Shown piece by piece: positions 41,701 through 48,631 of a DNA stretch of 64,000 nucleotides. The notes beneath the pieces were generated by a model. The model had not been told where the DNA came from, did no database searches, and saw nothing but the letters and a program-made list of their open reading frames with translations. Within the stretch, counting starts at the first letter, position 1, and every line of letters begins with the position of its first letter. The DNA lies in contig VZTG01001997.1 of NCBI GenBank assembly GCA_013397845.1, positions 1,388,212 through 1,452,211 on the forward strand, given 5' to 3'. This stretch comes from Melanocharis versteri (taxonomy: Eukaryota; Chordata; Aves; Passeriformes; Melanocharitidae). The translations under genes were made by a program, and so were the position numbers.

Positions 41701-43399
41701 ACCAGCTTTTTTTGGAAAGTGAGGTTTATTTTTGTCTGTCTATTGAGAGAAGGGTACAGAATGACTGTTTTGTAGTGTACTCACAGACACACCCCATGTG
41801 ATACTGAAGAAGAAAAGTGGAGAGAGCACTGGAGGCTCTCTTATGCCTGCTGGACAGCTTGGGTGCTGTGTGCAGGTTTCCCTGTGCCTACATTTCTAAA
41901 TCCCAGAGCCCTTACTATGCTGACAGTGGTTCTAAAGCTTTGTACATCAGTGTGTGCATCAGCACAGGCATCCTCTGGACTTTCACTTGTTGGTGAAACA
42001 GGCCCTGTTACACAACGGCTTTTCTTTTGTCTGTTAATCAGCAAACAACCCAACTGGAAACCTGTTTCCCAATAATATTATAGTCTCTGAATTTCTGCTT
42101 GATGCAAAGTAGTAATGAAACGAGGAACTTTGACACTAATGGTTTAGGGATTGAATTGCCTGCCAAAGTGAACAAGGGATAAATAACCTGTTGCTAATGC
42201 TGCTGCCACCCTTCTGACGTTGTTGCTTAATCCTTTTGACGCACCAGGAAGAGGGGAGACTTAGATGAAAAAGAAAAATGCATTGCTTAACTGGGCTGCT
42301 GAGTGCTTCTGTGTGTGACCCTGGGCCAGGCTCTGGCTCTTACCCCCCTGCACCTTCTCATCATTGTCCTCCTCTGTCCTTGGAACTGCATCTGACTTGT
42401 TCCTCCTGAAGACCATCCAAAAAAATAAGTTGGTGCCAACGATTTCTTGTACTTGCAAGAAGCCCATATTGTTTTTCTTTGTCATTCCCTGCTCCTTTCC
42501 AGCATAATATCATCTTCTAGAACTGTGTTTTGCCTCCTTTTCTCCTTTGTTTTCTTTACTGTAGCCATCAGTGCTCTGCTTTTCTTTTGTTGTAGCCTCA
42601 GCCACACTCACATGCCTGCTACTAGAAACACCTAGGTGTATTTTATATAAAACTTAATGGGTGAATGCTTTGTCACAATCCCATGAAAAATGGCCTTTGC
42701 TGGCATAGATCACACCCCAGTGGCCCATTGATGATGTGAGCAACTGTTGAAGTTCTCTGTCTTTCCTGCTGAAAGTATGCAATTAGGATTTGTCTCCTTT
42801 TGAATTACATGAAAACAACAGCTCATGTTCATGGACTTGGACTTGTTCTACTGTGTAATCCATTTGTGAAGGAAATCAGTCCTGCCTTCCTTTTCAAGAG
42901 AATAACAACTTGTCAAAAAGCAATGCATTTGGGATGCTTTTGATGTGTATATCCTGAAATGGTTTTTTTCAGAACTTTGCATAGTTTAAATGTTTTTTTT
43001 TTCTTAGCATGAACCCAGATATCCTAAGTGTAAAACACAAATATATTTACCATCTGGAAAAATAGAACTAGTTTGGTTTTCATTTATGCAATTTACAAGA
43101 ACTTCAAAATTACTTACAGTTATTTTTCCATTCTTCTAATGTTTTTCCATTTGCAGTTTTGAAAGTTAACTTTTTGGTGGTGCATGTTGTTGTATGTTGG
43201 TAGTGTCAAACATATCTGCAATATCATTTAGTTTTATCCGTTGGTTGTATAGCTTACCGACCTTAAAACTTTGGCTGATCTCTTTCAGATCAAGGAATCT
43301 ATTGTTGGTGAAATACGAAGAGAAATAGTAAGTGGATTGTTAGCAGCTGTATCACCCCAAAGCAGATCTGCAACTGCAAAACAAGATACACAGCCATGA
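5745..43399 (+). CDS. ITPRID2: ITPRID2 (SSFA2/KRAP), IP3-receptor-interacting protein, gene-level span; N-terminus in the gap
   Basis: Fifteen coding exons can be read in order, with compatible phases, giving about 1,150 residues plus a stop. I recall the mammalian protein as about 1,260 residues, so roughly 85 N-terminal residues are missing and fall in the gap. The family protein (KRAP) is cytoplasmic, associates with filamentous actin, and binds and tethers IP3 receptors so that they can release calcium. Visible support: the N-terminal IP3R-binding region (10489-16151) with the Phe-Phe pair in ARFFNSSSF (16049-16054), which I recall as needed for receptor binding; the [20 protein letters not shown] block; the Ser-rich centre; and the C-terminal SSFA2_C region with a coiled coil (34743-36031) ending in EIRREIVSGLLAAV. 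The gene is very probably intact. The identity is near certain; exact transcript ends are not. Confidence 0.95.
5746..10488 (+). other. ITPRID2: ITPRID2 intron after the hidden first exon
   Basis: Starts with GTAAGG directly after the single G that follows the gap. No further conserved coding segment was seen in it. The first few hundred bases remain moderately GC-rich, then it becomes AT-rich. Open frames at 8543-9553 on both strands are short, overlap one another and were not recognised. It holds a GGGA-rich tract near its 3' end. Confidence 0.7.
10364..10396 (+). repeat. GGGA-rich tract, G-quadruplex-forming
   Basis: Six G runs of three or more separated by one to five bases, in the + (transcribed RNA-sense) strand, ending about 92 bases before a coding exon. 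The pattern meets the usual definition of a short-loop G-quadruplex. Confidence 0.85.
10489..10538 (+). CDS. ITPRID2: ITPRID2 coding exon (TPLGASLDEQ)
   Basis: This 50-base exon follows TTTCAG and is followed by GTAAGG. It begins with the last base of a codon (Arg in the family), then encodes TPLGASLDEQSNPLLK and the first base of Gly. It is the first coding exon visible in the window, and its entry phase matches the donor at the right edge of the gap. A G-rich tract lies about 95 bases upstream. Confidence 0.93.
10539..14087 (+). other. ITPRID2: ITPRID2 introns around the RNGGSFEDD exon
   Basis: Two introns (10539-11381 and 11439-14087) separated by the exon at 11382-11438. Both are GT-AG. 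Nothing else was recognised. There are isolated A runs (12207-12219) and an intronic AATAAA near 11263, without other signs of a gene end. Confidence 0.75.
11382..11438 (+). CDS. ITPRID2: ITPRID2 coding exon (RNGGSFEDDLSLGAE)
   Basis: This 57-base exon lies between TTTTCAG and GTGGGT. It completes a Gly codon and encodes MLMRNGGSFEDDLSLGAE. RNGGSFEDDLSLGAE is a strongly conserved stretch of the IP3R-binding region. Phase 1 in and phase 1 out fit both neighbours. Confidence 0.94.
14088..14124 (+). CDS. ITPRID2: ITPRID2 short coding exon (NHLRSDTQTET)
   Basis: A 37-base exon between CTACAG and GTAAAC. It completes an Ala codon, encodes NHLRSDTQTET, and leaves the first two bases of a Cys codon. 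It is too short to stand out as an open frame. It was found from phase matching between its neighbours and from similarity to the recalled family sequence (ANHLHESDAQIENC in human). Confidence 0.9.
14125..15378 (+). other. ITPRID2: ITPRID2 intron with CpG-rich patch
   Basis: A GT-AG intron. Its second half (about 14860-15150) is distinctly GC-rich and CpG-rich compared with the flanking intron. Long overlapping open frames in both directions here reflect composition; none matches a recognised protein. Confidence 0.75.
14861..15150. promoter_or_regulatory. Intronic CpG-rich patch
   Basis: By eye there are about 16 CpG in 290 bases, far above the surrounding intron, ending about 230 bases before the exon at 15379. 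Such patches are often alternative promoters or enhancers, or are simply GC-rich repeats that have lost their identity. No TATA box or initiator was recognised. Confidence 0.4.
15379..15477 (+). CDS. ITPRID2: ITPRID2 coding exon (LQFHQKGRSMNSTGSGKSS)
   Basis: This 99-base exon follows TTGACAG and is followed by GTAAAA. It completes Cys, then encodes NGVLAKDRRLQFHQKG and RSMNSTGSGKSSATVS, leaving two bases of a Ser codon. It is basic and Ser/Thr-rich. Its internal Met could start translation of any transcript beginning in the CpG-rich patch just upstream; that is inference only. Confidence 0.93.
15478..16955 (+). other. ITPRID2: ITPRID2 introns flanking the IP3R-binding exon
   Basis: Two introns (15478-15942, 16152-16955), both GT-AG. 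The reading frame stays open for 35 codons past the donor at 16152, which is not significant. Nothing else was seen. Confidence 0.8.
15943..16151 (+). CDS. ITPRID2: ITPRID2 coding exon, core of IP3R-binding region
   Basis: This 209-base exon follows TTGTCTAG and is followed by GTAAGT. It encodes VSELLELYEEDPEE, then LYNLGFGRDEPDIASKIP, then ARFFNSSSF, then GIDIKVFLNAQIQRMEVENP. This is the most conserved block shared by the ITPRID proteins. The Phe-Phe pair is at 16049-16054. The exon ends after the first base of a Ser codon. Confidence 0.96.
16956..17650 (+). CDS. ITPRID2: ITPRID2 large coding exon ([20 protein letters not shown])
   Basis: This 695-base exon follows TGCGCAG and is followed by GTGAGT. 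It completes Ser and encodes [19 protein letters not shown], then SNTASRLMKTLSKLNLC, a long Ser/Lys/Glu-rich and probably disordered stretch, and QQKDSFEMEE at the end. The two ends are conserved. The middle is of low complexity and would vary between species. Confidence 0.96.
17651..21130 (+). other. ITPRID2: ITPRID2 intron
   Basis: A 3.5-kb GT-AG intron. It contains a short CTG run (about 17837-17851), a TA/GT-rich microsatellite-like stretch (18968-19007) and T or A runs. No conserved coding sequence was recognised on either strand. Confidence 0.75.
21131..21203 (+). CDS. ITPRID2: ITPRID2 coding exon (IQSTEGDLPHVSATHQL)
   Basis: This 73-base exon follows CTGATAG and is followed by GTGAGT. 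It encodes IQSTEGDLPHVSATHQLAVT and KSRK, plus one base of an Asp codon. It is in frame with the preceding EMEE, matching the recalled family order EMEEVQSTEG. Confidence 0.93.
21204..27201 (+). other. ITPRID2: ITPRID2 intron, 6 kb
   Basis: The longest intron in the visible gene, GT-AG. Only short open frames are present, none recognised. It has several homopolymer runs (for example A at 23370-23380 and 23562-23573). No CR1 copy was found. Confidence 0.75.
27202..27290 (+). CDS. ITPRID2: ITPRID2 coding exon (TASQHSDSSGFAEDS)
   Basis: This 89-base exon follows AAACAG and is followed by GTAGGG. It completes Asp and encodes QLLRTASQHSDSSGFAEDSA followed by DCSPFNQLQ. The block LLRTASQHSDSSGFAEDS is strongly conserved in the family and is rich in possible phosphorylation sites. 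Confidence 0.95.
27291..30361 (+). other. ITPRID2: ITPRID2 intron, 3.1 kb
   Basis: A GT-AG intron. A pyrimidine-rich tract (27653-27726) is mostly T with C interruptions. No other feature was recognised. Confidence 0.75.
27653..27726. repeat. Pyrimidine-rich low-complexity tract
   Basis: About 70 bases, almost all T and C on the + strand, with long T runs in the second half. It is an intronic low-complexity sequence far from the next acceptor. Confidence 0.7.
30362..31588 (+). CDS. ITPRID2: ITPRID2 largest coding exon, acidic run and Ser-rich centre
   Basis: A 1,227-base exon (409 codons, phase 0 at both ends) between TTCCTAG and GTAAGA. It starts VQESLQGMGSSADSCDSETT. A 20-residue run at 30488-30547 is Asp/Glu apart from one Tyr. 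Then come THHILKSMQSLE, SSVDRVHIALQRAEMRI, YPLRRSQSLPTALLNPV, SPPSFTYKYT, MSQSTCSLHS, RPLCEHMRTLSTHSVPSISG and finally MQLRRVLHDIRNSLQNLSQ, which opens the C-terminal conserved region. The acidic run looks longer than in the mammalian protein as I recall it. Confidence 0.97.
31778..32015 (+). mobile_element. CR1 LINE, 5'-truncated 3' end
   Basis: About 240 bases matching the CR1 3' region as I know it: the block around GGTTAGATATTATGAAAAAG, then GGCACTGGAACAGGCTCCC, then the segment with GGGGTTGTTCTGTGCAGGGC, ending in the octamer tail ATTCTGTGATTCTATGAT. The element is in the same orientation as ITPRID2. Severe 5' truncation is normal for CR1, which is primed from its 3' tail. Confidence 0.93.
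32204..32245 (-). mobile_element. Possible short CR1 3' remnant
   Basis: TTCATAGAATCACAGGATGG followed by about 20 more bases resembles the reverse complement of a CR1 tail and the segment before it. It is only about 40 bases long and degraded, so chance similarity is possible. Confidence 0.4.
33167..33197. repeat. A-rich low-complexity tract
   Basis: Runs of A broken by single C residues, about 30 bases, in an ITPRID2 intron. It could be the decayed A-rich tail of an insertion, but no element body was recognised next to it. Confidence 0.7.
34287..34367 (+). CDS. ITPRID2: ITPRID2 coding exon (YPVMRGQDL)
   Basis: An 81-base exon (27 codons, phase 0) between CCCCCTAG and GTAAGT. It encodes YPVMRGQDLSAATGYTTQRS followed by SILPLYE, in line with the SQYPMMRG and SVLPLYE blocks recalled from mammals. 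Confidence 0.94.
34368..35880 (+). other. ITPRID2: ITPRID2 introns within the coiled-coil region
   Basis: Two introns (34368-34742 and 34871-35880), both GT-AG. No insertion or other gene was recognised in either. Confidence 0.8.
34743..34870 (+). CDS. ITPRID2: ITPRID2 coding exon, start of C-terminal coiled coil
   Basis: This 128-base exon follows TTCCCCAG and is followed by GTAAAA. It encodes NTFQELQVVRRNLNLFRTQM followed by MDLELTMLRQQTTVYQHMT and EEE, leaving two bases of an Arg codon. The leucine spacing and charge pattern suggest a coiled coil that continues in the next exon. Confidence 0.95.
35881..36031 (+). CDS. ITPRID2: ITPRID2 coding exon, coiled coil (MELQELEMQLEERL)
   Basis: This 151-base exon follows GCTGTAG and is followed by GTAAGG. 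It completes Arg and encodes FEADQLQSLRKSVRMELQEL followed by EMQLEERLLALEDQLRSLH, then MSSPYRPQAHI. A clear heptad pattern marks a coiled coil. An antisense CR1 3' end lies about 50 bases past the donor. Confidence 0.95.
36032..37265 (+). other. ITPRID2: ITPRID2 intron with antisense CR1
   Basis: A GT-AG intron of 1.2 kb. A CR1 3' end in reverse orientation lies near the donor (36081-36164). The remainder has no recognised feature. Confidence 0.8.
36081..36164 (-). mobile_element. CR1 LINE 3' end, antisense
   Basis: Contains GTGGGTTGGAAGGGACCTTT and AAGATCGTCTAGTCCAACCC, the reverse complement of the most conserved part of the CR1 3' UTR. A decayed tail faces left (CATCACAGGATCCTAGAATA). 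It is about 84 bases long and 50 bases past an ITPRID2 exon. Confidence 0.92.
37266..37331 (+). CDS. ITPRID2: ITPRID2 coding exon (GSRSADNLSCPSPLNVIEP)
   Basis: A 66-base, 22-codon phase-0 exon between TTTTCAG and GTAAGT. It encodes GMYGSRSADNLSCPSPLNVI followed by EP. SRSADNLSCPSPLNV is a conserved family block. Confidence 0.94.
37332..37996 (+). other. ITPRID2: ITPRID2 intron
   Basis: A 665-base GT-AG intron between two phase-0 exons. Nothing else was recognised in it. Confidence 0.8.
37997..38377 (+). CDS. ITPRID2: ITPRID2 coding exon (SELGLGLGELGLE)
   Basis: A 381-base, 127-codon phase-0 exon between TCCTTAG and GTGAGG. It encodes VSELIREQSFLKSELGLGLG, a Ser-rich stretch, KKLYRASVALTPTPP, and ends with DEIHKAVEQEELQQVIRE. 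The frame stays open for 76 codons past the donor (to 38605). The conserved continuation IKESIVGEIRRE is found instead in the next exon, so the donor is placed with confidence. Confidence 0.94.
38378..43288 (+). other. ITPRID2: ITPRID2 last coding intron, 4.9 kb
   Basis: A GT-AG intron before the terminal coding exon. Open frames within it (such as 41260-41667) are not recognised and lack fitting splice sites or phase with the neighbours. No repeat family was identified. Confidence 0.75.
43289..43399 (+). CDS. ITPRID2: ITPRID2 terminal coding exon with stop
   Basis: This exon follows CTCTTTCAG and encodes IKESIVGEIRREIVSGLLAA, a variable tail, and TGA at 43397-43399. The mammalian tail, as recalled, also ends shortly after this block, so the length is normal. 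GTAAGT (43328-43333) inside the coding sequence and CAG|GTAATC (43411-43419) just after the stop both resemble splice donors. Confidence 0.95.
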   Translation: MKESIVGEIRREIVSGLLAAVSPQSRSATAKQDTQP

Positions 43400-45050
43400 A
43401 ACTGGTACTACAGGTAATCTTTGGGGATCTGCAAGAACCAGATTTTATTTTTATTTTAATTGTGTGAAACATCATTGCTAACTTAAACCTTGATTTGTTT
43501 GCATTTTCCCCTTGAAATATAAGTGATCAAAATTGAAGTTCAGTAAATACAGAGAATACTGATAATCCTGGATAGATTTGGAAAATCAGCTGGTTTGTAG
43601 TTTGGCCCATTCTACTGTCAGCTTTCATAGAGTGGTCCTTGATTTTTAGTTTCAGTGTGCTCTGTGATGACTTCTTACGTGAATGCATCATGCAAGAGGA
43701 TTTCTGTAGTTTGCCTGCCTTAGATATGAATAATATCAAAATACATACTTAAACATAACAGATTTCAAAAATCTAATTTAGGTCTTCATCTTCCTTTTTT
43801 TTCTGGAAGGTTGGATTAGTCGGAAGTGCTGTGGGATTCTGCTTTGGGCAGCACCCACTGGTGAAAGTGTCAAGTTGGTTTTGCTTCAGGAGGTGTTAAA
43901 GCTGCTGAGATGGGCTACTGTGTTCGGCGCCTGGTTCTCCAATGTGGACCCTTCCTTGAGTTCATCTGTAAGGACTTAGACACTTTAACATTACGTTCCT
44001 TAAAGCATCAGCAAAATTGTGTCACTCTGAAAGGTTTTGTATTTATTTGTATGTCCCTGTTGTAAATTTTTATGTAGCTAATTTCTTTGTCTAATGATGC
44101 ATCATGAAACTTGAAGATTTCCAGACATAACCAATTTATAAATAACACATATACATTCAGCCTAGCTTTTAAAAAAAAAAATAGAAAAAACCCCCACAAC
44201 AACCCCTCCCAAATCACTGACCTCTATGAGGTATTTATTGTGCAATAACTGATCCACTTTAAGAGCTTGAAATAACCAATAATGGTTTCCACTGCTGTTA
44301 CTTAGTGCCACTTCAAAAGAAGGAAACAATCCTGTTGTACAAATTGCTGTTAATTCTTGGGGCGGTTACTATTAGCAGAGTGGTAGAATGACATGAGGTT
44401 ACTCTTAAAACTACTTAAAGTTCTGACACTGAAAGCCTTATCTTTGTGTAGAAGACAACTTTTAACTAATTTTATTTGCCTCCTTACTGTTTGCTCATCC
44501 CTCTATAGGAAAGTGCCTTATTTAACCACTTAAGGTGGTTTTTTTTGGTGTTGACTACTTGCAGTCATGCCAAGAGAAGTTCTCTTCTGCTTCATATTAA
44601 CCAAAATGCAAGAAAAATGCTATCCTCTGAAAGCAATTAGGATTTGCAACTTGGAATGCATGAATGACCTTGCTTATATTATGGGGAAAATGGAAAAAAT
44701 CTCTTTTCCTTCTCCATCCGTCACGGAGTGTATTTTCAGTCAGTCTGGTGAATATCCGATTGTTCCAGTGGAGAAAATTGGAAGTCATTGGAGTTTCTAT
44801 GTGGTCAAATAGACATTTAGTGGATATGTAATATCCCTTTTGGCTGTGCTTGAACTCCCTTTACTCCTGTGCCATTTCCATCTACTAAAACTCTTTACAC
44901 TATGTCAAGGTCTTTAATCAAAAATAGTTTGAAATATTACAACATTATATGAAAAAGTTTATAAAATTTTAAATTGTGTTAGGAAGACACACAAGGGCTG
45001 ATTTCTTTTAAAAAGTGTATATTAAACCAATAAAATATTTATTTTGCCTA
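43400..45050 (+). other. ITPRID2: ITPRID2 3' untranslated region
   Basis: AT-rich sequence after the stop, without canonical AATAAA until 45029. It includes an A-rich tract near 44169-44187. I infer that it is the 3' UTR in the same exon as the stop. A donor-like site 14 bases after the stop leaves room for a spliced 3' UTR in some transcripts. Confidence 0.7.
45029..45034 (+). terminator. ITPRID2: Poly(A) signal AATAAA, probable ITPRID2 end
   Basis: The first canonical hexamer after the stop codon. A GT-rich stretch at 45056-45076 could be the downstream element, which puts cleavage near 45050. Confidence 0.75.
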
Positions 45051-45097
45051 TAATCTGTGTCAGTGTTTTGTATTGTGCATGGTTTACTCTTAAGCAA

Positions 45098-45103
45098 AAT
45101 AAA
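45098..45103 (+). terminator. ITPRID2: Second poly(A) signal AATAAA
   Basis: A second canonical hexamer 69 bases downstream of the first. It could serve as an alternative 3' end for the same gene, but the downstream element is less clear. Confidence 0.45.
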
Positions 45104-46499
45104 GTAAGATAGAATTGATCAAACAGTGCACAGAATGGGGAACAGCAGGAAAGCTCAGGACTTGGGTTTCCAAAAAGCTTTCAGATGTTCAGGAGACTCT
45201 GAAATGTGAGAACAATGTTGGCACTTAAAACCACTCTCTTAAAGTTGTTGGCTTCTGTTGCTGGTCCAAGAAGTTGGTTGGTCTTGACCTCTCATCAGAG
45301 TTTGTCTCTGTAAGTAGAGGCAGAGCTTTCTTGAAAACCTTTTCCTGCACATTGAAAAGCTGAAGTACAAACTCTGGCAGCACTGACACGTGGCAATCCA
45401 TACGGGGTGGTAAGTTGCAGTAGAGTCTGCCTTGCTTTGCAGCTTGCATGAGCATGCAGCTCCATTCCAGAGCAGCACAGGAGATCAGCCAGCCACACCC
45501 ACGTGCCTGCAACCTTCTTCTGCAAATGCACCAACCCAAAACCTACTCAGCCTGCTCCCCTTGTCCCCCAGCCTGATCAATTAACACGCTTGACCACTAA
45601 TGTAGGTCCTGTGCCTTTGAGCTGCTCAAAGCAGCTTTCCAAGGAAGGTGACAACTGCAGCTCTCGGGGAGTGATGGAGGAAAGCACTTCAGGAGCTGGT
45701 GGCAGTCGAGCAGGAGCTGCCAGCAGCATCTTCCGTGGAGACAGCAGCCTGACTTCCTGCGGCTCTGCCAGGAAAAGTCACTTGTTGGTAACATCCCAGG
45801 GTATCCGAGGTACTTCATCTTGTAGCTTATAAGAACATTTGATCTCAGCAGTGCAAATCCTACTGTTTAATATATCCTGAGAAATGAAAAATACGGCCAA
45901 ATTTTCATCCAACTGATGGAAGGCAGATTTCTGAGGTTTGGCTATAATTTAAGATAAAGACATTTCAAAATGACATTTCTAAAAACTGTACAACTAATGG
46001 ATATAAAAGTCCCTGTTTTTCTATAATCTGGACAACAGATTTTTGCCATTCTTAAAGACACTTCTAGCTAATATTTTCTGACACTTATTTAGATACAGGA
46101 ATGTCTATAAACTATTTAAAATAATTATTTTAGTGCATCTATCATATAGGTTAAGCTGAGCTGGTATCAAGTTCTATTGACAATTCTGTTTGTGCCTTAG
46201 GAACAGCCATCGTTACTGGACACACGCCTATCCTGGGTGACTTAGCATAATGGTTTTCTGAGCATGGACAGTTTTTCTTTTGTTTAATGACTCAAACTGC
46301 TACTTTCCTTGCAAATTAGAGTTGTCGTTTTTTCTGCCAGGCCTGGAATTTGATATGGATTATATGCAGATTAAGACAGCTTTATTACTGGCTGATAAAT
46401 ATTGGTCAATCAAATTTGCGGTGAATAAAGCCAGACAGTATTGCCAGAGATATTTTGGATGCTTTTCTAAAGTTTGCTATGATAGTGACCTTTGTCGTT
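45104..46499. other. Intergenic region after ITPRID2
   Basis: Between the ITPRID2 poly(A) signals and the large CR1. Positions 45225-45832 have higher GC and open frames of about 105-110 codons on both strands. Neither was recognised and both look compositional. No promoter or poly(A) arrangement supports a separate gene. Confidence 0.6.
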
Positions 46500-48631
46500 G
46501 CCAGTTGGCTGTAGGAGTAACAGGAGAACCCACCAGATCAGCACGTGGCTTAAAGACTTGTACTGTTGGTGGCATTTTGGCTTTTTCAGTCGTGGGTTGT
46601 TTCACGTGGCACCAGGCTTGCTGGAGACAGATGGGGGTCACTGGCTAAAAGGGGTAAAGGATTCTAACCCGTGGGTTGGTAGTGGTGATTTGAGAGGGCT
46701 TTAAGCTAGCTTGGAAGGGAGAGGGAGAGAAGACCAGGCTCACTAGGGATGGGCCTAGGGGCAGCATGCCAGTGCTGGGGGTGGAAGCGATAGCTCAGCT
46801 GAAGTGCTTCTGCACCAATGCATGCAGTGTCAGTGACAAACAGGAGGAGCTGGAAGACACTGAGCAGCAGGAAAGCCATGACAGTCTTCGCCACAGAAAT
46901 GTGCCGGGATGACTTGTGCCACTGGAGTGCTGCAACGATGGTTATAAGCTCTTCAGAAGGGAGGGGTAAGGCAGCAGTGTGCTCTGTACATTAGGGAGTG
47001 TTTATTCTCTGCAGAGCCAAGGATAGTCATAACAAGGTTGAGTGCCTGTGGGTGAGAATCGAGGAGGGGGGGAAGGCCAGCAAGGCAGAAATCCTGGTGG
47101 GAGTCTGTTACAGACCACCCAGCCAGTTTGGGGAGGCAGCTGCACTATTCGATAAGCACCTGGCTGATGTTTCACGATTGTTAGCCCATGTTTTTGTGGG
47201 AGGCTTTAACTTGCCAGATGTCTGCTGGAAACTCCAGCAGAGGAGAGGAGGCAGTTGTGGAGGCTCCTGGAGTGTGTGGAAGAGCACTTCCTGACACAAC
47301 TGGTAAGTGAGCCTACCAGGGTGGTGCCTCACTAGATCTGTTTACAAACAAAGAAGGGCAGGTGGGAGATGCTGTGCTCAAGACAGCCTTCAACCACAGA
47401 ACCATGAAATTATAGTTTCTGGTTCTTGGTGAAGTAAGGAGAGGGATCAACAAAACCTTTACCTTGAACTTCCAGAGGGAAGACTTCGGCCTGTTCAGGA
47501 CACTGGTTCAGAGAGGTCCTTGGGAAACAGTCCTTAATAACTAAGGGGTCCAGCACGGCTGGACATACTTTAAGAAGGACACCTTAAAGGTGCAGGAGCA
47601 GGCCATCCCCATGTGCTGAAAGAAGAGCTGGTGGGGAAGAAGACTGGCCTGGCTGAACAGGGAGTTGTCACTGGAACTCAGGACAAAACAGAAACTGGAA
47701 GAAGGAGCAGGCAACTCAGGAAGAGCACAAGGATGTCGTTAGGTCATGTAGAAAACAAATTATAAGGCAAAAGCTCAGCTAGAACTCAATCTGGCCACTG
47801 CTGTGAAAGATAATAAAAAGTGTTTCTATAAGTACATTAACAACAAGAGGCAGAATGAGGAAAAGCTTCACCATTTATTGGACATGTGGGGTAAAATTGT
47901 TGCCAAGGATGAAGAAAAGGCTGAGGTACTTAATGCCTTCTTTCTCTCAGTCTTTAACAGACAGAGCAGTTATCCTCTGGCTAGCCAGCCCCTGAGCTGG
48001 TAGACAGGGACGAGGAGCAGAATAGGCCCTGTGCAGTCCAGGAGGAAGTATTTAGTGCCCTGTTGTGCCATTTAAACACTCACAAGTCTGTGGGGCCGGA
48101 AGGGATTCACTTGAGGGTACTGAGGCAGCTGATGGAAAAGCTTGCCAAGCCATTCTCCATCATTTGTTATCAGTCCTGGTTAAATGGAAAAGTCCCAGCT
48201 GGAGACGGCCCGATGTGACACCCACCTACAAGAAGTATTGGAAGGAGAACCCTGGGAACTAGAGGCCTGTCAGCTTGACCTCAGTGCCAGAGAAGGTTAT
48301 GGATCAGATTGTCTTGAGTTCAGTCTCCTGACACATAGAGGGCAACCAAAGGATCAAGCCCAGCCAGCATGGATTTAGGAAAGGTAGGTCCTGCTTAGCC
48401 AGTGTGATTCTTTTATGACCAGGTAGCCCACCTAGGTGGATGAGGGGAAGACTGTGGATATAGTCAGCCTTTGATACTGTCCTACAGCATTCTCCTGAAG
48501 AAGCTGGCAGCCCACAGCTTGGACAGGTGCACTATTTTCTCAATTAAAAACTGGCTGGATGGCTGGGCCCACAGAGTGGTGGTGAATGGTGCCACATCAA
48601 ATTGGTGGGTTCTATGATTCTGTGATTCTAA
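46500..48631 (+). mobile_element. CR1 LINE, long but dead and internally deleted copy
   Basis: Reading + strand frames piecewise gives the end of CR1 ORF1 (HQISTWLKD, then HVAPGLLETDGGH, 46519-46640), the ORF2 entry (AIAQLKCFCTNACS, DKQEELED, 46787-46858), the endonuclease (EILVGVCYRPPSQF and GGFNLPDVCW, near 47087-47230) and the start of the reverse transcriptase region (KCFYKYINNKRQNEEKL, then AEVLNAFFLSVF, 47818-47960; GFRKGRSCLASVIL near 48370). Many stops and frameshifts break both frames, and the Asp of the endonuclease GDFN motif is Gly. The catalytic half of the reverse transcriptase and most of the 3' UTR are missing: sequence around 48600 jumps straight to the CR1 octamer tail (GGTTCTATGATTCTGTGATT). 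The left boundary is approximate. Confidence 0.93.

Noticed and set aside
45225..45832. Open frames of about 105-110 codons, one per strand, after ITPRID2
   Set aside because: Not recognised, no splice or poly(A) support, and partly overlapping on opposite strands.
46280..46648. 122-codon + strand open frame
   Set aside because: Its second half is decayed CR1 ORF1 read out of frame; the first half has no recognised similarity.
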